A stretch of DNA of 63,927 bases from Pseudomonas sp. PICF141 (lineage in GTDB: Bacteria > Pseudomonadota > Gammaproteobacteria > Pseudomonadales > Pseudomonadaceae): the NCBI RefSeq assembly GCF_002286815.1, contig NZ_MUNM01000036.1, positions 1 through 63,927 of the forward strand. Direction: 5' to 3'. Each line of letters begins with the position of its first letter. The first letter of the stretch is position 1. A program made the position numbers and the translations under genes. The notes under the pieces are model-generated. The model was not told the origin of the DNA, ran no database searches, and saw nothing but the letters and a program-made list of their open reading frames with translations. Positions 1 through 10,900 of this stretch are shown piece after piece.

Positions 1-107
1 AAAAACCTCTCCGGCGTTGGAAAAACCACCTCAACCAACTGATTTATATAGCCTTAATCATTTCTGGCACGCTCCTTGATAACAGTCAGGCACCCACCGA
101 ACGGCCG

Positions 108-800
108 TTGCAGACGGGCGAGCGTTTGTACTTGATCGTCAGCGCGGCCAGCGATGCCGAGCCACTGAAGGCCTTCTACCAGCAACAAATGGCGCCAGAA
201 CTGATCCCCATCTGGAGCGGCACGCCTTACGCCGACTGGCAACCCGTGATGCCCTACCTCGCCGAGTTGAAACCCAATGCCGGTTTTCTGCAGTGGATCG
301 CCGAAACCGATGCTCAGGACTGGGGTTGGTTGGCAGTGTCCACCAGTACGCCGGACATGGTGTTCGAGCACCTTCGCAGCCTGACTCAAGTGCGCATGCC
401 CGATGGAACCGAAGTGTTTTTCCGGTTCTGGGACGGGCGGCATATCTATCCGATTCTTGAAGGGTTGGGTGCAGGCGCGGGTGAGGTATTGCCGGTGTTT
501 GACCGCTACCTGATCAATGGCCAGAGCCTGAAAGTGGGGCCGAGGGCCGTGCCGCCAGCGAAGGAATGGCCATGGTGGGAGGTGCCGCAGAAGTTGCTCG
601 ACACACTGGCGGAAAAAGACCACACCACCGTCGTCGACAACCTGATGCAGTGGCTGGGAGAGGACTGCCCGGAACTGTTCTTCGCCTTCCCCGAAAGTAA
701 CTTGCGCCATAAGGTCGAGCGCTTCGTGCGCCAACAACCCAATACAGAAGATTTGGCAGAGCGTCTTGCTGCTCAGCTGACAAAGGAAGTCACGTCATGA
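108..800 (+). CDS. DUF4123 adaptor for the first Rhs effector, start unresolved
   Basis: DUF4123 proteins are T6SS adaptors that hold an effector and help load it onto the VgrG spike in the donor cytoplasm. From the TTG at 108 the product has 230 residues and enters the family core at once (GERLYLIVSAASDAE), with WSGTPYADWQPVMPYLAEL and FRFWDGRHIYPIL following. There is no in-frame ATG with a ribosome site, and the frame stays open to the left edge of the window, so the real start may lie outside or the 5' end may be altered. The gene overlaps rhs by four bases (ATGA), which points to translational coupling. A second, broken copy lies at 6490-7233. The family call is firm; the start is not. 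Confidence 0.8.
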   Translation: MQTGERLYLIVSAASDAEPLKAFYQQQMAPELIPIWSGTPYADWQPVMPYLAELKPNAGFLQWIAETDAQDWGWLAVSTSTPDMVFEHLRSLTQVRMPDGTEVFFRFWDGRHIYPILEGLGAGAGEVLPVFDRYLINGQSLKVGPRAVPPAKEWPWWEVPQKLLDTLAEKDHTTVVDNLMQWLGEDCPELFFAFPESNLRHKVERFVRQQPNTEDLAERLAAQLTKEVTS

Positions 801-3800
801 ATACCCCGATTGGTACCTTGGTCCTGCGCGTGCTGGACGCCAAAACCCCTGACGTGAACCTGATTTTCAAAGACTTCAAAAATTGCCTGAGCGATTACAA
901 GGACTGGGCGGACGGCTTTTTGACCGGCTGGGCATTGGATGTCGACCAGACCTTCAAAGTCGGCAATGAAGTCAGCGTGACCAAACGCAAAACCAAAACC
1001 GGGAAGGTCGAGACCTACGCGACCTGCCCTCTGGTGGGCGATTTCACGCTGATTCACATGTTCGAGTCAGCGCGCTTCGTACCGATCGGCAACACGCCAG
1101 TGAAACTGGAGCCGGTCACCAAAGGTACTTTCTACGACGACGTCACCGGGCCCGTTATTGAAACAACGATAGGCCCGAGCGGCATCAAGGTGATCGACGG
1201 CTGCAAGAAAGGCCAGATGTACCGCATCACCTTTTTCCCGAACGTATCCCAGAGCAATGTCAAAGCACTCTACGATTCCTACCAAGGTGTGATCGGCAAT
1301 CTGAACGGCTGGTTGCAAAGTGAATGGTCGAGTAAGTTCCAGCCTCAGTGGGCCAGTTACTCGGCTGCTGACCGCGCGGGCCGCTCTGTCATTCTGTTGA
1401 AACGAGCAATGGATGGCTTGGAGAAGGCACTGCTCAGGCTTTGGGACGACATCAAAAGCCTGTTCGAACTGCTCGCGCCCCCGAAGGAAAACCTCGAAAA
1501 ACTCCGCAAATACCTGTCGGATGTCGAGATAGACAAACTCTATGCCGCGTCGAAGGAATCCATTGCTTCGGGTCTGTTGATCCTCAGTGACGAACCGCTG
1601 ATGTTCATCTACATCTCAGCGATAGTGGCGTGGGTCGGCATGCTGCCGACGCAAGTCATCGTCGACGTGGTGACGGCCATTGCGTCGGAGTTCCTGATCA
1701 ACGTGGTGCTGGGTATTTGCCTAACTGGTGGTGCCGGAATTGCGGTACGGGTGGGGACCAAAGCCCTGTCCACGGTCAAATCCGGTACGGCGATCAAGTA
1801 CCTTGAAGAGCTGGCCGCGAAACTGATGACCCTGAGCGGCAAGCACAGCCTGCCAGCGCACGCCGAAGTGTCGAAGCCGTTGATTGCCAGTGCCAATAAC
1901 GTGCCGATGAAGCCGGCCAAAACGGCATCGCTAAAAATCGACGAGGCCGCCGCCAACGGTTCTAAAAGTCAGGTGCCGAAAACTACGGATACACCGAAGC
2001 AGGAAGTGAAAGATGCTTCTTCGTTTCCGCGTGGCAAAAAAGAAAAACAGACCACCCTCGCACCAAAAGAAAAGGTCGACGACGCTTCTACTCAGTCGAA
2101 AACGCCTGATGACAAAAGTGCCACCTGCGCCAAGAAAACCTGCACCAATGGTTGCCCGGTATCGATGGTCACCGGCGAAGAGCTGCTGACCCTGACCGAC
2201 GGCGAACTCGGCGGTTTGCTGCCCTTCAGCTGGACACGTCTCTATCGCACCAGCGCCGCAGAAATCGATTGCGGCCTCGGCTACGGCTGGAGCCATGCCC
2301 TGGCGCAACGCGTCGATATCAACGGCGATGAGGTGATCTGGACCGACCACGAAAACCGCGTCACGACGTTCCCGTTGCCCAGTGTGCAGCGCCCGGTGAT
2401 CACCAACAGCCTGTCGGAAGCGGCGATTTTCCTTGGTGAGGATCCCTCCGAGTTGATCCTCACCCAAGCTGGCGAACGCAAGCAGTTCTACCACTTCCGC
2501 TACAACAGCAAAGGCGCGACGCTGATCGCCATCAGCGACAACTACGACAACCGCCTGCACATCACCCGTGACATTCACGGAAGAATCAAACGTGTCGATA
2601 ACGGTGCCGGTCTTGCCCTCCTTGTACGCTACGACCGCAAACACATCGTTGCCATCGACTATCAGCAGTTCAGCCCGGCGGACAACCTGGAAGATGCCTG
2701 GAGCACCGTCCAGACCCTGGTCACCTACATCTATGACGCCCAGCACCGCCTGATCGAAGCCAAAAACGCCGCCGGTGAAGCCGAGCGTTATGCCTATAAC
2801 GACCAAAACGTCATTCTCGAGCGGCAACTGGCTGGTGGTGCCAGCTTCTACTGGGAATGGGAAAAAGAAGGCAAGTCGGCACGTTGCATCCATCACTGGG
2901 CAAGCTTCTCGCAGATGGATGCCCACTACACCTGGGATGACAAGGGCAGCGTCACGGTTACTAACGCCGACGGCAGCGAAGAGATCTACACCCACGACGA
3001 TCAGGCTCGACTGGTCGCCAAAGTCGATCCGGACGGTGCCGAACACCTGAAGGCCTATGACGAAAAGGGCCGCCTGATCGCCGAAAAAGACCCACTCGGC
3101 GCGGTCACCGAATACCAGTACAACGAAGCCGGCCGAATGGTTGCGGTGATTCCGCCGGAAGATGCTCCCACCACTTACGAGTACTACCGTGGGTTTGTCC
3201 GTGTGGTGAACCGTGGCCCGGCAAAGTGGACATACTGGCGCAACGATCAGGGCGACATCACCGAACAAGTCGATCCAGACGGCAACTCGACCCACTACAG
3301 CTACAACCCCCAGGGCCGCCTGCTGGAGATCCGTCACCCGGATGGCAGCCGCCATCAACTGGGCTGGAACAACCTCGGCCAACTGCTCGAAGAACAGCTA
3401 CCGGACGGCGGCCAACGCAAGTACCGTTACGACGCCTTGGGTCGGCAGATCACTCGTCAGGACGAAACCGGCGCCATCACCCACTACCAATGGGACGCCG
3501 CCAACCGTCTCGCGCGAATCACCCTGCCCGGCGGTGCAACCCGCGCCTTCACCTATAACGCTTACGGTAAAGTCACCGCTGAGCGCGATGAACTGGGCCG
3601 CGTCACCCGCTACGAATACGCCGATGGCCTGCACCTGGTCAGCCGTCGCCTCAACCCGGATGGCAGTCAGCTTCGCTACCGCTACGACAACTCACGCTTG
3701 CTGCTCACTGAGATCGAGAACGAACGTGGTGAACACTACCACCTCGATTACTACCCCAACGGCCTGATCCAGCAGGAAACCGGCTTCGACGGTCGCCGTA

Positions 3801-5692
3801 CCGCTTACGAGTACGATCTCAACGGCCAACTGCTGAAGAAAACCGAATTCGGTGAAGACGGCAATGAGTTGGTCACCGAATACCAGCGCGACGCCGCTGG
3901 CCGCCTGCTGGTGAAAACCCTGGCCGACGGTGAAGAAGTTCACTACAGCTACGATGCCCTCGGTCGCCTCGTAAACGTCGACGACGGCCATTGGCCGCTG
4001 GCGTACGAATACGATCTGCAAGACCGCCTCATCACCGAACACCAGGGCTGGGGCACCCTGCGTTATGAGTACGACAACCTAGGCCAGTTGAGCCATTGCC
4101 GCCTCCCCGACGGCAGCACACTCGACTACCGCCACCAACCCGGCGGTCGCCTGAGCAGCATCGACCTCAACGGCTCGCGCCTGACCACCCACCAGTTCAG
4201 CGCTGGCCGCGAACAGCAGCGCCAACAAGGACTGCTGCTCAGCCAATACCAGTACGACGAACAAGGCCGACTGCAAGCCCACACCGTCAGCCAGCAGGAG
4301 CGCAACCTGTTCCGTCGCCGCTACGCCTACGATGCCAACGGCAACCTTGCTGGCATCGACGACAGCCGCAAAGGCAACCGCAGCTATCATTACGATCCGC
4401 TTGACCGTCTGATCAACGTCCGTGGCACCACCCCGGAAAGCTTCGCCCACGACCCGGCGGGCAACCTCCTCGACCAAGGCGACCAGCCAACCGCGAACCT
4501 GGCCAACGTCAAAGGCAACCGCCTGCTGATGCAAGGCGACCGCCACTACGACTACGACGCCCACGGCAACCTGATCCGCGAACGCCGTGGTACCGGGCAG
4601 AAACTCGTCACCGAGTACCACTACGACTGCCAACACCGCCTGATCGGCGTCAGCCTGCCCGGCGGCAGCATCGCAAGCTACAGATACGACGCCTTCGGCC
4701 GACGCATCGCCAAGACCGTAGACGGCCAAACCACAGAATTCCTGTGGCAAGGCGAACGCCTCATCGCTGAAAGCGCCGACAACCGCTATCGCAGTTACAT
4801 CTACGAACCCGGCAGCTTCCGCCCGCTGGCCATGCTCGATGGCGAAGGCCCACTTGAAGCCACGCCGTTCTACTACCAACTTGATCATCTCGGCACGCCA
4901 CAGGAACTCACCGACTACAGCGGTGAGATCATGTGGTCGGCGAAATACCGCGCCTACGGCAATCTCGCTACTCTCGACATCGTAGAAATCAACAACCCGT
5001 TGCGTTTCCAGGGCCAATACTTCGATGCTGAGACGGGCTTACACTACAACCGGCATCGCTACTACAATCCGGGCACTGGACGGTATCTGACGCCGGATCC
5101 GATTAAGCTTGCGGGTGGGTTGAACAACTACCAGTACGTGCCTAACCCTACAGGATGGGTGGATCCGTTGGGGTTGAGCTGCGTTCCAAGTGATTGCCCA
5201 GATGACAGACGAGTTGAGCTGAATAAAAAATATGGCCGAACAGGGGATATCAATAACGATATCAATGCCCGTGGAAGAAAAGAGACCGCTACGGAATTTT
5301 ATCGAACGCAAGGCTTTGAAGAGGCTAGCATTCCAGGCCATTTAAACGGCATAGATTTTAATCAACCGGTAAATGTAGAGACTTTAAACCGAGGAAAAAC
5401 CGTTTATCAATTCCAATCGCCCGGTGCTCCACAAGGCAACTACTATTCTCTGAACCCCGCTACAACCCCATCAGAGCTAGGTATTGGTCCACTCGGAGAT
5501 AATCGCGCAGCCGGCACAGTCGAGCTCAAGTTGCAAGGAATTTATCGAACCACCCAAAAAACGCCCGTATTGAAATCCACAGCCAAACCAATAGATGATA
5601 CTTGGTCTGTGAAAGGGATGACGCAACCGTCATCAGGGGGCGGAACTCAAGTCTTTAGCAGTGCTAAAGGAAACTTTGAAAAAATTCAGTAA
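797..5692 (+). CDS. Rhs-repeat polymorphic toxin, T6SS effector
   Basis: This 1631-residue Rhs effector builds a YD-repeat shell around a C-terminal toxin. Residues 1-190 form a block shared with the second copy (FESARFVPIGNTPV inside it); I see no PAAR motif. Hydrophobic helices lie at about 255-325, then a Lys-rich linker and a Cys-rich CAKKTCTNGCPVS from residue 444, leading into a DUF6531-like domain (to about 530). YD repeats run from about 560 to 1400. The core ends with YNRHRYYNPGTGRYLTPDPI and the DPLGL junction at 1456-1460. The 171-residue tip contains YYSLNP, LKSTAKPIDDTWS and SSGGGTQVF, which from memory resembles tips named polymorphic toxin type 46; that name and its activity are unverified. 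The coupled DUF4123 gene precedes it and a candidate immunity gene follows 30 bases on. Confidence 0.9.
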   Translation: MNTPIGTLVLRVLDAKTPDVNLIFKDFKNCLSDYKDWADGFLTGWALDVDQTFKVGNEVSVTKRKTKTGKVETYATCPLVGDFTLIHMFESARFVPIGNTPVKLEPVTKGTFYDDVTGPVIETTIGPSGIKVIDGCKKGQMYRITFFPNVSQSNVKALYDSYQGVIGNLNGWLQSEWSSKFQPQWASYSAADRAGRSVILLKRAMDGLEKALLRLWDDIKSLFELLAPPKENLEKLRKYLSDVEIDKLYAASKESIASGLLILSDEPLMFIYISAIVAWVGMLPTQVIVDVVTAIASEFLINVVLGICLTGGAGIAVRVGTKALSTVKSGTAIKYLEELAAKLMTLSGKHSLPAHAEVSKPLIASANNVPMKPAKTASLKIDEAAANGSKSQVPKTTDTPKQEVKDASSFPRGKKEKQTTLAPKEKVDDASTQSKTPDDKSATCAKKTCTNGCPVSMVTGEELLTLTDGELGGLLPFSWTRLYRTSAAEIDCGLGYGWSHALAQRVDINGDEVIWTDHENRVTTFPLPSVQRPVITNSLSEAAIFLGEDPSELILTQAGERKQFYHFRYNSKGATLIAISDNYDNRLHITRDIHGRIKRVDNGAGLALLVRYDRKHIVAIDYQQFSPADNLEDAWSTVQTLVTYIYDAQHRLIEAKNAAGEAERYAYNDQNVILERQLAGGASFYWEWEKEGKSARCIHHWASFSQMDAHYTWDDKGSVTVTNADGSEEIYTHDDQARLVAKVDPDGAEHLKAYDEKGRLIAEKDPLGAVTEYQYNEAGRMVAVIPPEDAPTTYEYYRGFVRVVNRGPAKWTYWRNDQGDITEQVDPDGNSTHYSYNPQGRLLEIRHPDGSRHQLGWNNLGQLLEEQLPDGGQRKYRYDALGRQITRQDETGAITHYQWDAANRLARITLPGGATRAFTYNAYGKVTAERDELGRVTRYEYADGLHLVSRRLNPDGSQLRYRYDNSRLLLTEIENERGEHYHLDYYPNGLIQQETGFDGRRTAYEYDLNGQLLKKTEFGEDGNELVTEYQRDAAGRLLVKTLADGEEVHYSYDALGRLVNVDDGHWPLAYEYDLQDRLITEHQGWGTLRYEYDNLGQLSHCRLPDGSTLDYRHQPGGRLSSIDLNGSRLTTHQFSAGREQQRQQGLLLSQYQYDEQGRLQAHTVSQQERNLFRRRYAYDANGNLAGIDDSRKGNRSYHYDPLDRLINVRGTTPESFAHDPAGNLLDQGDQPTANLANVKGNRLLMQGDRHYDYDAHGNLIRERRGTGQKLVTEYHYDCQHRLIGVSLPGGSIASYRYDAFGRRIAKTVDGQTTEFLWQGERLIAESADNRYRSYIYEPGSFRPLAMLDGEGPLEATPFYYQLDHLGTPQELTDYSGEIMWSAKYRAYGNLATLDIVEINNPLRFQGQYFDAETGLHYNRHRYYNPGTGRYLTPDPIKLAGGLNNYQYVPNPTGWVDPLGLSCVPSDCPDDRRVELNKKYGRTGDINNDINARGRKETATEFYRTQGFEEASIPGHLNGIDFNQPVNVETLNRGKTVYQFQSPGAPQGNYYSLNPATTPSELGIGPLGDNRAAGTVELKLQGIYRTTQKTPVLKSTAKPIDDTWSVKGMTQPSSGGGTQVFSSAKGNFEKIQ

Positions 5693-5722
5693 TTTTTCTA
5701 ATTCACATTTAGGAGGCCACAA

Positions 5723-5995
5723 ATGAAACAATCCGATCTATATGACATGACAAGTCGCTGTGGCTTTACGGTAACAGTATTTACGGATCATCCAGACTTC
5801 TTTTCGTCTTGGTCATTAAACATAAAAAAAAATGAACAAAAATACATGATAGAACATGACGGCAGAGACAGCTGGCTGATATTTTACAAAGAAAACGAAC
5901 CAAATAAATTCAAAGAAATAGACAAAAAAATATCTCACACAATGAGCGACAATGAAAAACTGAAACAATGTGAGTCTTGGCTTTTAAGCGTTTAG
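5723..5995 (+). CDS. Candidate cognate immunity protein of the first Rhs toxin
   Basis: A 90-residue protein with no signal peptide or membrane segment, rich in charged and aromatic residues (FFSSWSLNIKKNEQKYMIEHDG). I do not recognise its family. The immunity role is inferred from position: it is the first gene after the toxin tip, on the same strand, with an excellent ribosome site (AGGAGG, 5711-5716) ahead of the ATG. A cytoplasmic location fits a toxin acting inside the cell. Base composition is much more AT-rich than the rhs core, as is usual for exchangeable tip and immunity cassettes. Confidence 0.7.
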   Translation: MKQSDLYDMTSRCGFTVTVFTDHPDFFSSWSLNIKKNEQKYMIEHDGRDSWLIFYKENEPNKFKEIDKKISHTMSDNEKLKQCESWLLSV

Positions 5996-6027
5996 CAAAC
6001 AAAAAACCAGCCATCACTAGTTAGTAC

Positions 6028-6078
6028 AAAAGAGGCAAATTGATTTTCTATGCGCATGAAAATAAATCCGCCTCTTTT
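6028..6078. repeat. Island palindromic repeat, copy 1
   Basis: Perfect outer arms AAAAGAGGC (6028-6036) and GCCTCTTTT (6070-6078) with inner arms ATTTTC and GAAAAT around the loop TATGCGCAT. The right arm ends in T residues, so it could act as a terminator behind the first immunity gene. Four related copies lie at 11439, 12686, 13086 and 13791, each next to an immunity-like gene. Confidence 0.75.
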
Positions 6079-6138
6079 GGTCTCCAAAAAGAAATATCAG
6101 CTAGGACGAGACGAGACTACATAGAGAAGGGACAATAT

Positions 6139-6465
6139 ATGTACAGCCCTCCACGTTATTTCTTGCTTATCGCGCTGGCTGTCCCGCTGCTTTCTTGTGC
6201 AGCCGAAAGCAACGGCACAGGGTCTGGCGACGCCTCCGACTACATAAAAAGCAGAGACAACTGTGATTCTTTGCGCGGAGATATTCCTGAGCCGGACCCC
6301 GCCGACCCGGACAACCTCAGCCGTGTCATCAGCGATATCAATAAATACTGCAAGGGCACAGATCAAAAACTGAAGCAGTTGAAAGAGAAATACTCTGGAA
6401 ACGAAAGAATTGTGAAGTTGCTCTCGACTTACGAAGAAAATATTGAAGCGGATATGAGTTTTTAG
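6139..6465 (+). CDS. Small lipoprotein, possible periplasmic immunity protein
   Basis: This 108-residue product begins MYSPPRYFLLIALAVPLLSC, a lipoprotein signal peptide with lipobox LLSC. The mature part is short, acidic and helical (QKLKQLKEKYSGNERIVKLL) and has two further cysteines (DNCDSL, KYCKG). The ATG at 6139 was chosen because AGAGAAGGG stands just before it; an upstream TTG would put the start inside the palindromic repeat. It sits between the first immunity gene and the second, broken DUF4123 gene. I do not recognise the family. A lipoprotein here could protect against a toxin that acts in the periplasm, but no such toxin is seen nearby, so this is inference. Confidence 0.6.
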   Translation: MYSPPRYFLLIALAVPLLSCAAESNGTGSGDASDYIKSRDNCDSLRGDIPEPDPADPDNLSRVISDINKYCKGTDQKLKQLKEKYSGNERIVKLLSTYEENIEADMSF

Positions 6466-6489
6466 ATTCACTCATCAAGGACGGCTGTT

Positions 6490-7233
6490 GTGACATCTGA
6501 AGATATCAATCCACAGGTCTAGCTATCCAAATCTCCGCTGCTACCGGGTGAACGCCTCTACCTGATCGTCAGCGCCGCCAGCGATGCCGAAGCGCTCAAG
6601 ACGCTTTACCAAAATGAACCCACAACCCAGGCGATCCCGATCTGGGGCGGCACACCCTACGCGGCTTGGCAGCCGGTGATGCCCTACCTCACCGAATTGA
6701 AACCCAACTCAAGCTTCCTGTCATGGATTGCCGAAACGGATGCCCTTGATTGGGGGTGGCTGGCCGTTTCCCGCAGCGAATCGAACGTGGTGTTCGAACA
6801 CCTACGCAGCCTGACTCAAGTGCGGATGCCGGATGGGACCGAGGTGTTCTTCCGGTTTTGGGATGGGCGGCATATCTACCCGATTCTGAAAGGCCTCGGC
6901 GATGCCGCCGGGGAGGTGCTGCCGGTGTTTGATCGGTATTTGATTAATGGCAAGAGCCTGGAGGTGGGACCGAGGGTGGTGCCGCCAGCGAAGGATTGGC
7001 CTTGGTGGGAGGTGCCGAAGGCGTTGCTTGATGGCCTGACCAAGCAAAACCCGTCGACCGTAGTCGGCAACATGATGCAGTGGTTGAAGGAGGATCATGC
7101 CGAGCTTTACTTTTCGTTCCCCGAATCCAACCTGCGAACAAAAGTGGCGCGCTTCGTAAAACGCACGCCGCTCACGGAAGAAAATTTCACCGGGCTGTTG
7201 AAGGCCCATCTGGAAAATGAGGTGGCTGTATGA
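6490..7233 (+). pseudogene. Second DUF4123 adaptor, interrupted by an early stop
   Basis: The frame starts with GTG at 6490, eight bases after AAGGA, and is closed by TAG at 6520-6522 (codon 11). The same frame then continues unbroken through the whole DUF4123 domain (LPGERLYLIVSAASDAEALK, FRFWDGRHIYPILKG) to 7233. It is closely similar to the first copy at 108-800 over its full length. An internal ATG at 6676 would give only a 185-residue product lacking the first part of the domain. The stop overlaps the next start (ATGA at 7230). A sequencing error at one base or an unusual start codon after the TAG cannot be excluded. Confidence 0.65.
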
Positions 7234-7955
7234 GCATTTTGATGGGTGAGATCGTTGGGAACCTGACAGCGAAACAACCAGATGCTCAGGTCATCGTCAG
7301 TGACTTCAAAAAGTGTCTGAAGGATTACCGTGAGCATGCCGAGGCCTGGTACGGCGGTGTGCTGGACGCGGAACAGCAATTCAAGGTTGGTGATGAGGTG
7401 GGTACTCAGGACAAGGACAGCAAAAAGGAAAACACCCTTTATGCCAACTGCCCGGCCAACGGCAAACTCACGCTTGTGCATAGCTTCGAGTCTGCGCGAT
7501 TTGTCCCCATCGGCAATACGCCGGTCCGTCTGGTGCCTGTGGTGGATGGCCGGTTCACTGGCAAGAACGAAGCCGGACCGGAGATCAACAAGACAATCGA
7601 CTCGACCGGGATTCTGGAAGTCACCGGCCTCACGCCCAATCAGCAATACAAAATCACGTTCTTCCCGAATCCTACTCGCGCGCAGATCGACAGCCTGTTC
7701 AACTCCTATCAGGGCGTGATCGGCGATTTGAGCGGCTGGTTGCAGACTGAATGGAGCACCAGTTTCCTGCCGCTTTGGCAGGCATCTATTCCCGGTGCCA
7801 ACGGAACAACGCCCGGCCATCACCAACAGCCTTGCCCAAGCCGCGATTTACTTGGGCAATGCACCTGGCGAACTAATCCTCACCCAAGCCGGGCCAAAGG
7901 CACGCTTCTACCATTTCCATGCCGGGCGTCTGATCACCATCAGCGATGCCTATGA
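7230..7955 (+). pseudogene. N-terminal fragment of the second Rhs protein
   Basis: The fragment encodes the Rhs N-terminal block, alignable to residues 1-190 of the intact copy (HSFESARFVPIGNTPVRL, then QGVIGDLSGWLQTEWS). Homology in this frame ends near 7785. At that point the sequence jumps to what corresponds to about residue 525 of the intact Rhs, in a different frame, and the old frame runs on as unrelated residues to a stop at 7955. Compared with the intact copy about 1 kb is missing: the membrane helices, the Lys-rich linker, the Cys motif and most of DUF6531. It starts with ATGA overlap behind the broken adaptor gene. Confidence 0.8.
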
Positions 7956-10900
7956 CAACCGGATACACATCAGCTATGACCTGGTCGGCCGCATTCAACG
8001 CATCGACAACGGTGCAGGTCGCGCCTTGCTGTTGCGTTACGACGACCGTCATATCGCCGCGGTGGATCATCAGCAACAACGCTCCGAGTACAACGACCGC
8101 GGTGAACGCCAGGATCCATGGCTAACCATTCAGACCTTGGTCTCCTACCGCTACAACACGCGTAATCAGCTCGTATCCTCGACCAATGCAGCAGGTGAAA
8201 CCGAGTATTACCGCTACAACGATCAGCATGTCATTCTGGAACGGCAACTGGCCGGGGGCGCCAGCTTCTTCTGGGAATGGGAGCGCGAAGGCAAACTCTC
8301 CCGTTGCGTCCGCCACTGGGCCAGCTACTCGCAACTGGAAGCCCGTTACGAGTGGGATGACAAAGGTTCGGTGACTGTTTACAACGCCGACGGCAGTGAA
8401 CAAGTCTATGTGCATGACGAAAATGCGCGTTTGATCAGCGAGACCGCTCCCGATGGTGGGGAAACGCAGAAAGCCTATGATGATCAGGGACGTCTGGTCG
8501 CAGTAAAAGACCCGATGGGCGCCATCACCGAGTATCAGTACAGCGATGCCGGGCGCTTGATGGCCGTAATCCCGCCAGAAGACGAACCGACCCGTTACAA
8601 CTACTTCAATGGTCAACTCATTGATGTCCAGCGAGGTAAAGCGCGCTGGAAGTACGAGCGCAACCGCCAGGGCGATATCACCCAACAAACCGATCCCCAC
8701 GGCAACGAAACTCACTATAACTACGACCGTCAGGGTCGCCTGCTGGAGATTCGTCACCCCGATGGCAGTCGTCATCAACTGGGTTGGAACAATCTTGGTC
8801 AACTGTTGGAAGAACGCCTGCCCGACGGCAGCCAACGCAAGTACCGTTACGACGCGCTAGGTAGGCAAATCACACGTCAGGATGAAACCGGTGCCATCAC
8901 TCATTACCAATGGGACGCCGTTGATCGTCTGACACAAATCACCCTCCCCGGCGGCGCCACCCGTGCCTTCACCTATAACCCGTATGGTCGCGTCACCGCC
9001 GAACGGGATGAACTCGGGCGCATCACCCGCTACGAATACGCCGATGGCCTGCACTTGGTCAGCCGCCGCATCAACCCCGACGGCAGCCAGCTGCGCTACC
9101 GCTACGACAACTCGCGCCTGCTGCTCACCGATATCGAAAACGAACGTGGCGAGCACTACCACCTCGACTATTACCCGAACGGCCTGATCCAGCAGGAAAC
9201 CGGTTTCGACGGTCGCCGTACCGCCTATGAGTACGATCTCAATGGCCAACTGCTGAAGAAAACCGAATTCGGCGACGATGGCAGCGAGCTGATCACCGAA
9301 TACCAGCGCGACGCTGCTGGCCGTCTGCTGGTGAAAACCCTGGCTGACGGTGAAGAAATTCACTACAGCTATGACGCCCTCGGGCGCCTTGTCAACGTCG
9401 ACGACAGCCACTGGCCCCTCGCCTACGAATACGATCTGCAAGATCGCCTGATCACCGAACACCAGGGCTGGGGCACGCTGCGTTACGAGTACGACAGCGT
9501 CAGCCAACTGAAACACTGCCGCCTGCCGGACGGCAGCAAGCTCGATTACCGCCACCAGCCTGGCGGCCAGCTGAGCAGCATCGACCTCAACGGCTCGCGC
9601 CTGACCAGCCACCAGTTCAACGCCGGTCGCGAACAACAGCGCCAACAAGGCCTGCTGCTCAGCCAATACCAGTACGACGAACAGGGTCGGTTGCAAGCCC
9701 ATAGCGTCAGCCAGCGCGAAAAAAATCTGTTCCACCGTCGCTACGCCTACGATGCCAATGGCAACCTCGCGGGCATCGACGACAGCCGCAAAGGCAACCG
9801 CAGCTATCACTATGATCCGCTTGACCGCCTGATCAACGTCCGTGGCACCTCGCCGGAAAGCTTCGCCCACGACCCGGCGGGCAACCTCCTCGGCCAAAAC
9901 AACGAGCCGACCGCGAACCTGGCCAACGTCAAAGGCAACCGCCTGCTGATGCAGGGCGACCGTCATTACGACTACGACGCCTACGGCAACCTGATCCGCG
10001 AACGCCGAGGCGCCGGACAGAAACTCGTTACCGAGTACCGTTACGACTGCCAACATCGCCTGATCGGCGTAAGCCTGCCGGGCGGCAGCGTCGCGTCCTA
10101 CAAGTACGACGCCTTCGGTCGACGCATCGAAAAGACCGTCGATGGCCATACCACCGAATTCCTCTGGCAAGGCGAACGCCTCATCGCCGAGAGCGCCGAC
10201 AATCGCTATCGCAGCTACATCTACGAGCCGGGGACTTTCCGCCCATTGGCCATGCTCGACGGCGAAGGCCCGCTGAAGGCCGCGCCGTTCTACTACCAAC
10301 TCGACCACCTCGGCACCCCGCAGGAACTCACCGATTACAGCGGCGAAATCATGTGGTCGGCCAAGTACCGCGCCTACGGCAATCTCGCTGCGCTGGACGT
10401 CGCCGAAATCGACAACCCGCTGCGCTTTCAGGGTCAGTACTTCGACGCGGAAACGGGCTTACATTACAACCGGCATCGCTACTACAATCCGGGGACTGGA
10501 CGGTTTCTGACGCCGGATCCGATTAAGCTGGCGGGTGGGTTGAACAACTACCAATACGTGCCTAACCCTACGGGGTGGGTGGATCCGATGGGGTTGACAA
10601 GCTGTCCTGGAGCGGGTGGTAGCAAGCCGGAAATCAGACTGGAAGATCCACCAGTTAAAGCGACCGTAAATGAAGGATCTCCTCCCCCTCCAGCCCCTCC
10701 AAAACCGGACAAGTGGAGTCGGGAACCTAAAAGCATTCAAGATCAGATGACATTACAGGCAGCTAAAGAAGGTCGAGGCGTCGTTATTATCGAAAACCTC
10801 AATGATCCTGCCTTTAAAGGAATGGATAAAATTGAGCTCAAGATAAAATCGAAGAACGGAAATGACTCCGTAGTACATTATGTACGCAATCCGCAGACCG

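Noticed and set aside
1931..3382. 483-residue open frame on the - strand inside rhs
   Set aside because: Mirror of the highly repetitive YD-repeat codons; no ribosome site, and the same artefact appears in the second copy at 8857-10308.
6040..6138. N-terminal extension of the lipoprotein gene from a TTG
   Set aside because: The extension lies in the palindromic repeat and would bury the signal peptide; the ATG at 6139 has its own ribosome site.
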